NCBI RefSeq assembly: GCF_000182565.1
Contig: NW_015971540.1
Span: forward strand, 1,612,476 to 1,676,475
Direction: 5' to 3'
Length of the DNA stretch: 64,000 nucleotides
DNA from: Spizellomyces punctatus DAOM BR117
Taxonomy: Eukaryota; Chytridiomycota; Chytridiomycetes; Spizellomycetales; Spizellomycetaceae
The notes under the pieces were generated by a model. It had not been told where the DNA came from. It saw only the letters and a program-made list of their open reading frames with translations, and searched no databases. Position 1 is the stretch's first letter. Every line of letters starts with the position of its first letter. A program made the translations under genes and the position numbers. Shown one piece after another: positions 27,736 to 38,290 of the stretch.

Positions 27736-29321
27736 ATATGTAATAATCTTTCGACGAATGGGCGACTACATACGACATTTCACACCGGAAAATATGGAAA
27801 GGAATAATGGAAGAGAAGGAGCACGTCAGTAGAAGGACCGTTCTCAACCACCAACCCCCGACCTCACACATTCGAATAGTGTATTTTGACCATTATTCGT
27901 CATATGCTGGTGCACGTTAGGAGGCCTGTATACATCAAGTTTTACAGAAAAGAATTGAGTTGGGGAGCGAGGGGAGTAGGGAGATGCTGCGGGAACAGCC
28001 GCACGCAGTGAGCATCATTTGTCCTCAGGTTAAGTTTAAATCATCAGGAACTGGTTTCTACACACTGGAGAATAACTTTACGTACCTTTTAAATACAGTA
28101 AATGGCGACGCTGCATTTTACCCATCAGATATTGTTTTCTCTACATGTACCCTGCAAAATACCTGGAAATATTCGCTCTTCTTGCCTACGCTTGTCAGCT
28201 ATTTCCGATCGACGGATCAGAGTGTCCAACAATGGCCACGCTCTGGGCACGTCAAAAGCACACGCGATGAGCGCTGTGCTGCATTGTTCCTATGCCCGGT
28301 GGACACGATTGGGTATCCCGCCACCGCTGCCCAGAAAGGAATTTCAAAGCAATCTCACAACATCAATGCTTGCATTTCGCTGAAAGTATCAACAGAGTGA
28401 CCATTTCCAAGTAGGAAAGAGCTTTAGAGGGCGGATGAGGGTTCTTTTTGTCTTCAACTGCTGGCGTAAATATGCACAACGCACGCTGCCACCGTGAGGA
28501 GAAGGAGAGGAGAGAAAGGAAGAAGGAACAAGGGATATAGAGAATGATTAGCAATGGTTTGTCCGTAGTACTTCCATTGTGCTGTTGTGCCCAACGCACA
28601 CTAGGAACGCGGAGGCGCGGGGTGTGTTTTTGAGCAGTTACTCACTGCATGTTTTCGCTACCTGTTTGCGTGTATGATCTGATTCCTCAGAAACAGTATT
28701 GTGTTGTCCAGCACAACGTTATGCCGAGAGCTCATTTGCCATGTGGTGGAAAGAAGCCATGAAGGATCCCTTGCCGCATGCCATACTCTTGGAGCACTTT
28801 ATAAAACTTCCCGATGATAGGCAATTGTTGAACAGTTTCCCAAGAAGATCATGAAGAAACGGAGACATGGTATTTTTAGGATTTCCATCACAATTGAAGG
28901 CAAGAATGCGCTATTGCCACTATGATTACGCAAGACTAGGTCAGCGTGACGATCAAGCCCGCATCGTCTAGGAGTTGAGGGATATGCAGCCCCCCAGAAA
29001 AGCCAAAAAGGTCCGCAATATGATCAAACATGTGTGCAGCGGCAGCTGAGCAGTAGTCACAAAGAGATGGAAGCTATCGGCAGCGGCTTTGGAAGGATGG
29101 TACGCAGCAGACTTGGCTGCCATCAATCAGTGCCATGAAAGGAAGGCTACGACCTCAATGCTGGCGTGAATATCGATATCTTCAAGATCTCCTCATCGAG
29201 GAGTGATGTTTACACTTTGTAGTATGTCCCTACCCTGCATTTGTTGGTGTGATTGAGAACTCATTGGGAATGTACATAGTGCATTGGGTACGTGGATCAT
29301 TGAGCAATAAAATGAATGTTT
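27736..29321. other. Island sequence between copies B and C, no supported gene
   Basis: About 1.6 kb. The longest frame (27960-28400, plus, 146 codons) starts with TTG and shows no family features. A region at about 28720-28860 can be read as RYAESSFAMWWKEAMKDPLP, a coding-like string without partners. It may be a fossil of a mobile element, but nothing is firm enough to name. Confidence 0.4.
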
Positions 29322-29970
29322 GTGCCATAGGCATGTACAACTGCACGCCAAGCAGACTGAGTTATTATCCCTCCCAGCAGCGTTCCTACTGCGACGCCAA
29401 AGGCGCTTAACTGACCACTTGCGCAACTACGGAAAGCACAATCCAGAGGGTGCAAACCGGCCAAGTGACCAGACAAGGAGGGGACCCGAACCACGACTAG
29501 GAGTACTCTCCTACCCCATACGCACTCCTACAACATGAATTCAACACTAGGCAACGCATACAAGCAGATGGTATACGATGGCAGTGAGGGCATCCATGAA
29601 GATTCGATACGCAGGACGGCAAGGCCGCCGCGGTAGTCTGCTTGAGCGCCAGGTTGGCTTTGATCTGAAGAATGAAAGCAATACACAACGAAGCGAGAGA
29701 GCAACATATGCATTGCACCATCCTGAGATGACAGCTCTAGGCCAAAAAGAAGAAGCAAGTTAGTGACCGTCGCTGCGACAAAGGAACCAATGCCACAGAC
29801 CTTGCATTGGTTTACAAAAAGGCATACTTGGTGTTGGGCGGCGAGGAAAGCAGGAGAGAGGAGCGCAAGTTGAAATGGCATTGTTGGGAGGAAACCTGAG
29901 GGGGGGGAATTGGAAGGTCGCCCCCTTTTTATAGACCCAAAATCTCCATAAACCCATTTCAGGACTAATT
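29322..29970 (-). repeat. Dispersed island element, copy C (minus orientation, with about 150-200 bp insertion)
   Basis: Third copy, minus orientation. TATA-like box ctataaaaaagggggcgacc at about 29930-29915 is followed by cttccaattcccccc. Roughly 150-200 bp not seen in A or B follow (about 29740-29890), then the shared blocks resume: gtattgctttcattcttcag, gtcctgcgtatcgaatctt at about 29605, stem-loop core 29537-29471. The second arm of the 11-bp hairpin is mostly deleted (about 29380-29395). It ends with gttgtacatgcctatggcaca near 29325. It is the closest copy to the divergent ECI1 gene. Confidence 0.78.
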
Positions 29971-29980
29971 GAAACGCGTA

Positions 29981-30095
29981 ATTCACCATTTAACCTTTTT
30001 AGGATTGCGGTCACCTGACAAACTCACTATTTAACCTTTTTAGTTCTCATTACAGTCACCTGACAAGTTCACCATTTCACCATTTCGGGATTAAT
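29981..30095. repeat. Tandem repeat, about 43-45 bp unit, 2.5 copies
   Basis: Units begin (t)tcaccatttaacctttttag and end with tcacctgacaa: 29981-30023, 30024-30068 and a partial third unit to 30095 that ends in ccatttcgggattaatta. The same ccattt...ggattaat motif stands upstream of the TATA box in element copy B and near 26140, so this array is an amplified piece of the element's upstream flank. It lies 60 bp before the ECI1 start codon and so may act in that promoter. Confidence 0.7.
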
Positions 30096-30152
30096 TACGC
30101 ACTGTAAGCATTTTGGTCTTGCTGGTGGCGACTGGCGCCGACTCCGTCAACG

Positions 30153-31095
30153 ATGATCCATCGCGCTAGCTTCCATTTCAGCTATCGGTTACCCGTAGCA
30201 CGCTCAGCGCAGGTGCTGCAGGTTTGTCGGTAAGATTCGCTGCTGCGTGCTTGGTTGTTATGTTCAGTCTTTATTTAATTTACTTTTTAGCTACACAAAG
30301 GCGACTCAGGATCGCTTTGTCAGCGTAAATGTTCGGCCTGGTGGTTATGCGTTGGTTTCAATTCGCCGCGAGCCCGTCAACAGCATGAACTTGACCATGT
30401 GGGAGCAGCTCCTGGAGACTCTTACGACCCTCGAAAAGGATCAAGTTCGCGGAGTTATTTTCCATTCTGGGCTCTCTCGGCCGGTCTTTACGGCTGGTAA
30501 CGACTTAAAAGAGCTTTATGCGCCAGCTTCCAGCCAGGAACGGTATCATAAATTCTGGAGTGTATCAAATACGTTTCTTGCGCGTTTGTCAAACTCCCCT
30601 TTGGTAACCATCGCCGCTATCAAGGGTGCCTGTCCCGCTGGTGGAACGTGTTTATCGATTGCGTGCGATTACCGCGTTATCACCGCCGACGGCATTATGG
30701 GCCTCAATGAAGTTGCTCTTGGGATAGCAGTGCCAGCCAAATGGATAAAGCTCATGGCTAACGTTATTGGACAAGCTAAAACAGACAAGTTGACTCAATT
30801 TGCCAAAATGGTCAAGGCACCTGAAGCATTGACCATTGGCCTTGTTGATGAGGTTGTTCAAGATGAAAAGGAACTGTTAATACAGGCTGAAAAGGTCATG
30901 GAAAACTTGTTAAAGCTACCTGATCCGGGGCGGCAGATTACCAAAGACATCTTGAGAGGACCTCTCGCCAGAGAATGGGCCGACGAAAAGTGGCTCAAGG
31001 ATGAGGCTGAAACAGCCTGGAAGATGCTCTCACTTCCATCTACAGTGAAGGCCCTGGATGGGGTCTTTGCAAGGTTGTCCAAATCGAAAGTGTAA
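30153..31095 (+). CDS. ECI1: Mitochondrial enoyl-CoA delta isomerase 1 (Eci1/Dci)
   Basis: Crotonase-fold enzyme that shifts cis/trans-3 double bonds to trans-2 during beta-oxidation of unsaturated fatty acids. Exon 1 (30153-30229) encodes an Arg/Ser-rich presequence without acids (MIHRASFHFSYRLPVARSAQ), fitting mitochondrial import. Exon 2 starts at 30291 after an AT-rich intron with acceptor ctttttag. The fold is seen in ALVSIRREPVNSMNLTMW, the oxyanion-hole strand VFTAGNDLKELY, KGACPAGGTCLSIACDYR and MGLNEVALGIAVPAKW, whose glutamate is the likely catalytic base. 293 residues; no peroxisomal SKL-type end (ends SKSKV). The frame without exon 1 has no early ATG, which supports the two-exon model. 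Confidence 0.92.
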
Positions 31096-31222
31096 ATTAA
31101 ATTGATATGCGTTAGATAGATGAAATGCGCAGTGTTCAGACCCCGGATATCACGCCCGGAACACCGGGCTCGGATCACTATAATACTGTATTTAAGTGGT
31201 TGAGCCGATCTGGACCCCTGTG

Positions 31223-32850
31223 TCATGTTTCATTGTACATGTCCGGGAAGGATGCATCGTCAAATGGTTCAGAGTCCTCGTATAGTTCGTCTTCCCCATC
31301 GATTGAGGATTCGTGAAGCAACGTTAGAGATTGGTGGTTTGGGAAGACTAGAAAATCCTAGCAGACACTTTCGTATTAAGACGCAGTCAAGGTGAAGACC
31401 GCATATGCATAGCATCGAGGGTACCTGAATGACCTTGCGGAGTTGTTCCACAATAAATCGCTCAATCCGACCGACATTCTTCAGCACTGATGTGAATCAA
31501 ACATCTGTAAGCACAGGCCATCACGAGTTATTCCCCAAAAGGCTCACCTTGCTTATGCCGATCACCAACCTCCGAGTCTATCGATACATCATGCAGGATG
31601 CTAAAAAAGAAAGATCAGCGAATCCCGCCTACATGAACGTCTTCAGGACCGTATGCATGAAACATACGCCGAGCCTGTATCGGGTTCCTTGAAGCAAAAA
31701 TTGACCCGATCTCCAAGATAGGCGATGACTGCTGTTGCTGCCAGATAGTCAGTGCAAACTGCATCTCGAATCGCCAAAGTACAAACTTACCGGTGAAATG
31801 GAATCCAGTTAATGTCAATGTCAAGGGCAGGACCATAAATGCGGGAGTTGGTTGGTTGACAATGAGCTCGGTCCTGATAGCGAGCCGCATGTTTCCTTTA
31901 TACACCACTTCGAGATCAACCTGCGCATCCGACTCTCGTCGCATGCTCTCTGCATATTGTAATGCAATCTCATGGTCCGTTGATGGAAGCGGTCGTGGTG
32001 GTTCGTTTGGCGGTGTAAATTCTGATAGGGACGAATAGTCGGAGCGGCTGACCGACGGGGACAGTGGGGAAGAAGAGACAAAAGACGAGAGATTGGAAGG
32101 ATAGCTTGGACGATTGGCGTGTACAGTCTGTTGATTGTGTGGAGAGCCATGTCGAACCGGGTGATATCCAGAGCCAGTTCCACTTCCAAGACCAAGTCCC
32201 AGACCGAGTCCCACGCTACCGCTCCATCCGCTACCATAAGCAAACGCAGGGCCGTGGGCAGTCCCAAATACACGAGTGTGTGATGGAACTGAAGGGGTAG
32301 ATGCTTGGCTACTCATTCTATCTGGCGGTAAATATCGTTCCTGACCGCCAGCGTTCAATCCGTTTGCAGATGAAAAAGCTCGATCGGGGGATATAAAGAC
32401 ATTTTCGTCATATGCTAATCCCGATGGCTGATTTCTTCTTCTAAGTTCCAGGTCCCTCCTCTCTCGTAATGCATAAGAGTATTCGGTGTGATATGCATCC
32501 GACATACTAGTAGCACTGGCCTCCTGCGCGGCCGCATAATCATAGCCGCCTCCATGAATCCCAGGTCCTGTTCTCCCCAATAGAGCCACACCAATATCCT
32601 CCTCACCAAGTGGCGGTGTTAACGGCCTCCAAAGCTCAGGATTGTCGGGAAGGTAAAACTCAGGAGAGGGATCGCTAATGTCTTTGATGGCAATATCCGG
32701 AGGCACATCACCAAAGTCTAGTTCTGTCACTTGAAGCGGCCCAAGGAAAGGTGGCCGTTCTATTTCACGAAAGCGTGCGTTGAGAAACTCTCGAAGACTA
32801 TCAGCTTCAGCGCCGTCGCTGAGAAGATCCCAGTTAATGAGGAACGACAT
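31223..32850 (-). CDS. MDM12: ERMES complex subunit Mdm12
   Basis: SMP-domain lipid-transfer protein at ER-mitochondria contacts, partner of Mmm1 and Mdm34. Start at ATG 32850 (MSFLINWDLLSDGAEADSL), the family N-terminus. It continues with RPPFLGPLQVTELDFGDVPPDIAIKDISDPSPEFY, the standard Mdm12 block. A long low-complexity insert follows (Gly-rich, Ser/Pro-rich, about residues 110-300), as in many fungal Mdm12 proteins. The second SMP half reads DAQVDLEVVYKGNMRLAI, then, after an intron, TAVIAYLGDRVNFCFKEPDTGSAYVS. Further introns (donors gtgag, gtaccc) lead to NVGRIERFIVEQLRKVIQ, DFLVFPNHQSL and an acidic tail; stop at 31223. The gene is convergent with ECI1, about 130 bp apart. Confidence 0.92.
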
Positions 32851-33663
32851 TCCACACACCCAGTGAGTTCCGTGCTATCGACCGGATCCGTACGAAACGC
32901 AACACATCTGTCGGCCCCTTGCGTTACAACCTGACAAGTCTGATCCCCGCCATCGAAAGTCGCAATGAACTCGTCGTTGTCGCCCAACACACTTTATGAT
33001 TGACTCATCGATCATGCTTAGTCAGAATCGCATAAGCCAAGTTCCGAAGGCTACCCTCTCCAGCTATGGGTTTTGGGTTTGCCACGATTGGAGCTCCTGC
33101 TGATGGTAAGTGTAAGTTGCAGAGAAGGAGATACTGATTGATTTAGGTACAATCGAGAGCGCATCAGAGATCATCTCAGGAATTTTGTTTGAAAGTTAGA
33201 GTTTGATCGCGAAGCAGTGGGCCACGAATTCGCTGAATTAACTTGACAATTGGTTTGAAGCAAAACGTACCTGCAGCTACTTCTTTCATTTCGTTGGAAT
33301 GGATATTTGATGTGCATTGTATGAAAAAGGTGAAAGCTTTGTCTCTTACCAAAGTGCCTGTTTCCTCAGCTAGCACACGTTAATGTCACTGAAACTCTAC
33401 GGATTTCACTTTACCTATGGATTGCCATCGGTGAGATTGGATCAACACATTTTGCAGTTGCATTTAGGGTTTAGATGCAAATCAAATGGGTAGATCGTGC
33501 AGGGCCCACCGACATTTGCTCAGAACCAAAAGCACATTTATTTTGTCTATCTACGATACTACATCTATTGGGCAGTTCATACACAAATCAAGTGCTGCAC
33601 CATACTAATTATAAACTATTTACGTAAAGAAAGCTTTGTAATAGTCCGAATTTCTCGGGATTT
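32851..33663. other. Intergenic with possible small unresolved exons
   Basis: About 810 bp between MDM12 (diverging from here) and the 3' end of the unknown secreted protein gene. At 33066 a frame MGFGFATIGAPADG is followed by a good donor (gtaagt) and acceptor (tgatttag) leading to TIESASEIISG, and further on VPAATSFISLEWIFDVHCMKK (33272 onwards) is open. The opposite strand is also open at 33376-33176. A small gene may exist here on either strand, but I could not assemble a convincing chain. Confidence 0.3.
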
Positions 33664-36600
33664 TCAGTCGCATGTTCTCAATCTGGCGCCAAATTTCAGG
33701 CCTATCGGTACGCCAACCTCGCCACAAGGAGCGTCGGTTCTCCGACAAGCAGGCAAGTTTACAAAATCGTCACCCTCGCATCGCGGAGATCCCGCGAATG
33801 TATCAATATGAATCTGATCGCGAGGTATTTGGATGCTGTTCTCATCATCAGCTTTGAACAGTACCAGAAAGTCCGAAATAGTGCCATCGGACTTTGTCCA
33901 GTAGGGCCAAAGGCGCTTACTGGTTTGATCTGAACAAGAACAACAATGAGTGACACGTCCCATGTGTCACAGCATTCTACCACTTACCGTTTGAGCTTCT
34001 CCACCATTTCAGTACACTTCCCAGTCGAGTACCGCTTTGCTGTTGAACAAAGAGTTCCTCCGGTGTTGCCATAACACGCTCCGGAGGAAGAAGTATTTCT
34101 ACTCTGTCGAGCGTAGTGTTGACAGGTTGGAGTCTCTGCGCTCTACAATTGAAAGCATTACGGCACAATGTCTTAGGTCAATCAAGTCATGGACGCGGAT
34201 GACTCACATTGATATTTCGATCTTCTTCAAAGCAGCTTGAAAGTCATCCCAATTCAGGTTTACGTGTAACTCATCCAAATCCCACGAGCCCGCAAGAAGT
34301 GCAGGTATGGGTTTGGTCGTACAGTCAATATCGTGGCCGTCAAGGGGCGTTTGTAGGCTAGCATAATGCAAGCAGAGCTTCCCATACAGCTTTTTGAAAA
34401 GGTCGACAGACGAGAGAGGGAAAAGTGCATCCTTTTCCCTGCTGAAAGCGCGACCGTTAACGGTTGCCGCAATGAAGGATTTCTTTCCGTAGGAAAAGAG
34501 GCACCCGACCATGGTTGACGACCCTGATTTCTGATCAGTGCCATCAGGTGCTACGATACACTTCAGTGCTCGCAATCCCTTGTCGGTACTGCGCCAATAG
34601 ATTTGAATGCTATTTCCAAGGAAGCCAGTGTGCGTATAGGTCTCAGCACCCGCCACACTAGAATTCCGCAGTACACTCAGTACCGTGTCAGGCTGGCTTG
34701 CAAGGCCGTGCAGACCTTGCAGCATGATGATGTCGTATGTAGACAGGGACTCTGGATATGACGAGTCCAGGAATCCCTCTGAACGCCAGCTATCTAAAGT
34801 ATCGATGCTGTATGTGACGAGGCGCAACGGTTGTTCACGAGTATCTAAAAAGGAACGATTCAACGTGGGCCAGCCAATCTACGCTTGTAGTAACAAAATA
34901 ATACCTGCATCCACTTCGTATGCAACTGGCACATGCGCCCCAATCGTTCCTGCGCACGTTTTGTGGCGGGCAGGTAGCCTGTCGTCTGCCAAAGCGTCGC
35001 CGCTCTCTTTACGGTACCATGTGGCGTAGCTCCCAATTTCTGCACACTTAGGGAAATCAGACAGATTTCCTGTCGGTAAAGCCAAGCACATCCTGTCGGG
35101 AGTCACGGCCTCGATCAGGGGTTGGTTGAAAAGCAGCGAATCGGGATATGTGCTGGGATCTGGCAATGACGGGATCCAGAGCATTTGATTCGTGGTAGTT
35201 AGTAACGGAGGCGCTGGAAAATAATTCCTTTGATACAGCGAACAAAGTGAAAATTAACTTTTCGTTACCCGTATACCAAGGCAGTTGCTGTTCCCACCTC
35301 CAAAGTCCAGTTTTATGCAAAGCAACGTCGATGTGCTGGTTTCCAATTTGACCACCCAAAAGACCAGAGACAACAATGGGAAATCCGTAGGTCATACGGA
35401 AATATTCCATGAGGTACAGGAGGTGGGTAGCGTCGTCCTCGTTCATCTTTGGGATATGAACATTTACGACAAAGAACTAGCAGCACGTTGTCAATTTGCA
35501 TCTCTACAAGCGTGAATACAGCAGGATATCAGTAATTATCAGCTTACTTTTCGTTGGCTCTCTTTCACGGTAACAAGCGCCACATTGGGTAGACGCCATC
35601 CGTTAATGACGGCTTCTTTCGCCCACTTTAGGTGTAGCAGCTCATTGCCATGGCACGCGCTAATGTTGACATTGTCAGTTCGATACAAGAACCGCTGAGC
35701 GCTCAGACCTGGTTCGTTGTCACTTGCACAAATAGTGGAGAGAGCAAGATGCTGACGAATTAGAGCGGGAACTTTAGCGATAGTTAAATTCAGGTTCTGT
35801 GCAGATTGCAAGGACACCACAATAGATGTGGACGCGAGATACAATAGGGAATCAAGATGGTAAGGCGCGGTAATAGGACGAGAAGCCAGATCGTACGACA
35901 ACACTAGCAATTGAAAAAACTTTAGCAAATGATCATTACGACGCACAATAAGTGAGTAAATACCATGATATCGGATCGGAACATTCAGTTTCGGTAGAGT
36001 GAAGCCATTAAGCCCCTCCAGCGCTCTCCATTGCTCCTGATGGGGAGGACCTGATGACCATCCGGAATTGAAGACCAAAGGAGGGTCCGAGCAGATGATT
36101 GAGGATTTAAATTGGAACTCTGAATATGCTGGGTCTAGAGGGAATTAATAAGCGCTCAGCTCCGAATTATGGAGTAATCTCGTAACTACCGCACATACCT
36201 CTACCTGCGAAGGTAATATCAAAGTCGTATAGACCATATAGTTCCCGATCCGTGATATTCAGTTTCACTATGAATTGCTTCCCATTATCATGTAAAATGG
36301 CAGAAGCAGGCAAGCCTGTGGGCATCGACCCTGATCTTTGCAACAGAGGTGTCGATAATGTGACCTTTGCTTCAAATGTTTTCGACAGATGTGAACGTAT
36401 CATTGAGGGCATTCGCGCTGGATCAGCATCGACAGTGAATGTTAAAACGCTCCCCTGATCGCATTGTTCAAAGACCACTGCTCGAGTACTGTCTGCCAAT
36501 TTGACATTCCGCCCCACACGCAACAACAAGTTCTCGGTCTTGATTGAGCTGTTATTGACCGTCTCCAGAAAAGGTCCAAGGCCACCGAGTAACGTATCTT

Positions 36601-38010
36601 TGCATGCATCCAGCTTCATTTTATCAAACGCTTTGTACAAGCGAGCATACGAGATGTCATCAAATGCGGAACACACTTGGCACACGTTCGCCACCCTCTT
36701 CAAGAGGTCATCGCTGATATCTGGTAAACGCTCTGCAGTTGGATTAACGCTAGCCAACTTTAGCGCTATGCTCATCAATGAGAATATGTCTGAGATTGCC
36801 GGTCCCTCCGCCGACAGTGATGGGATGTGTATAGGAGACCGTAGTCTCTGAACAGACTTCCAGGCCGTACATGGCAGCTCAAGAAACGCGTCAGCAAACT
36901 TTTCTGGCTGCGACACCTCAGGAGTTGAAGGCAAATTGACGTTAGCGGATAGAAGTTCATGGACCGTAGGCCATGTAGGGTCGGTGAGTGAATCAGGCGT
37001 CTCGGCTACAGTGGTATGTCAGCCGAAAAGAATAACGTCCGTAAATGCGCACCACTAAACGTACTGTTAAGGAGGCTTTTGTACAGCAGATTGAAAGAAG
37101 ATGGGTCCATAGAATCCAGATGTCCTTCGCATCCTAGTCCACCCTCCACCAAACGCATCTTCAGACGATCCTTAAGTGGTAGCTCTGAAAACATCGCATC
37201 ATCGGAAAAGCAGGTTCTGTGGCCGTCCCCAATCAGGAGAGCCGCGTGGCTATCATGCCATATATGCCCAGTATCTATCTCGGTAAAATTCGGCGATGGG
37301 CCAAAAAAGCGGACAGACATTGCTAATGATACTGCGGTGCATGAGGTAAGGGGCGTAGGTGAAAAGACTGCTATGCGGGTTGGCTTATCGTCCTTGTTTC
37401 ACGTCTTCAGCGCTTGCTCATTGTTCAACAAACAGACGTCGAACGATACCTGTCTTTTGCTTCGCCACGACTCAACCAGTCGTAGCGTGCTTTCTTTACA
37501 TACACGATCGCAGCTTTTCAGGCCTTTCCCTTCTTGGTATATGATAAGTCTACTTAGAAGTCTGCCATTTGACTCATCGGTCGTGCAGTCTCCGTCGTCA
37601 CTGTCGGCGGCCAAGAGCAATTTCCGGTTCGCAGAGCGGGTCCCCTTGCATTCAGGGTACTCAAGTCCAATTGAAACAGCTCCACGCGCCAGCTTGACAA
37701 GTTCTGTCGCCACGTCTGAGTCGTCTCCTTCAACCGCCTTGGCTGCTTTCGAAATGTCACTGTGAACAGACTGATATAAGCCACCAGACTCTACAAGTTT
37801 GGCACGAAACTCCTGGAGAGTCTGGTTCCAAGACGGTGCCTGCTGCAACGAATCCGCCCACTTTCGGAACTCGTTCAAGGACGTCCATGAGGTTGCAAAA
37901 TGAGGAATTTCATCGAGATCCACAACCACGACTGACTCGACCGTAAGTAGCTGTAACAGCCATGAAAACCATAATAGTGCCGCAAGCGCGGGGTGCCGCT
38001 GATAGAGCAT
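33664..38010 (-). CDS. Large predicted secreted or ER-lumenal protein, unrecognised family
   Basis: Multi-exon gene of roughly 1,300 residues. From ATG at 38010 it has a clear signal peptide (MLYQRHPALAALLWFSWLLQ LLTVES). Long exons follow: FFGPSPNFTEIDTGHIWHDSHAALLIGDG (about 37300), a helical region (about 36930-36170), HGIYSLIVRRNDHLLKFFQLLVLSYDLA (about 35960), and a striking MTYGFPIVVSGLLGGQIGN followed by HKTGLWRWEQQLPWY (about 35400-35270). The last exons read PYWTKSDGTISDFLVLFKADD and end GLKFGARLRTCD. There are many NxS/T sites and cysteines, no C-terminal membrane segment and no HDEL-type signal. It is divergent to the histone deacetylase gene, 280 bp apart. I do not recognise the family; a cell-surface or lumenal glycoprotein is the safest reading. 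Confidence 0.7.
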
Positions 38011-38290
38011 CTGCGACTGTCTTTGGGCACAGCTTAAGCCATAAGAGGTCGTTTTGTTGAAAGCGTTCAGATCTGGCGAGGCCAAGCGAACTATCGGGTA
38101 TCAGCCCAGCAAACACAGCATTTGAACCGCAATTGGATTTCACAACCACATTGTATGGCTGGAATGCAATGGCACAGTCATTCACAACTTGGTGTGTTCT
38201 TGAACTCGTCCCTGTAGATCTGCAGGTGCAAAGATTCCTGACATTGCAGCAGCAGCTCGACTTGTTTTCCAGAGGAGTAAGTCGCCTGAG

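Noticed and set aside
27960-28400. 146-codon open frame as a gene
   Set aside because: It starts with TTG, has no ATG upstream in frame, and shows no domain or splice partner.
22050-29970. A complete LTR retrotransposon bounded by the repeats
   Set aside because: Copies A and B are inverted relative to each other, and no gag, protease, reverse transcriptase or integrase motif lies between them. Solo LTRs remain possible.
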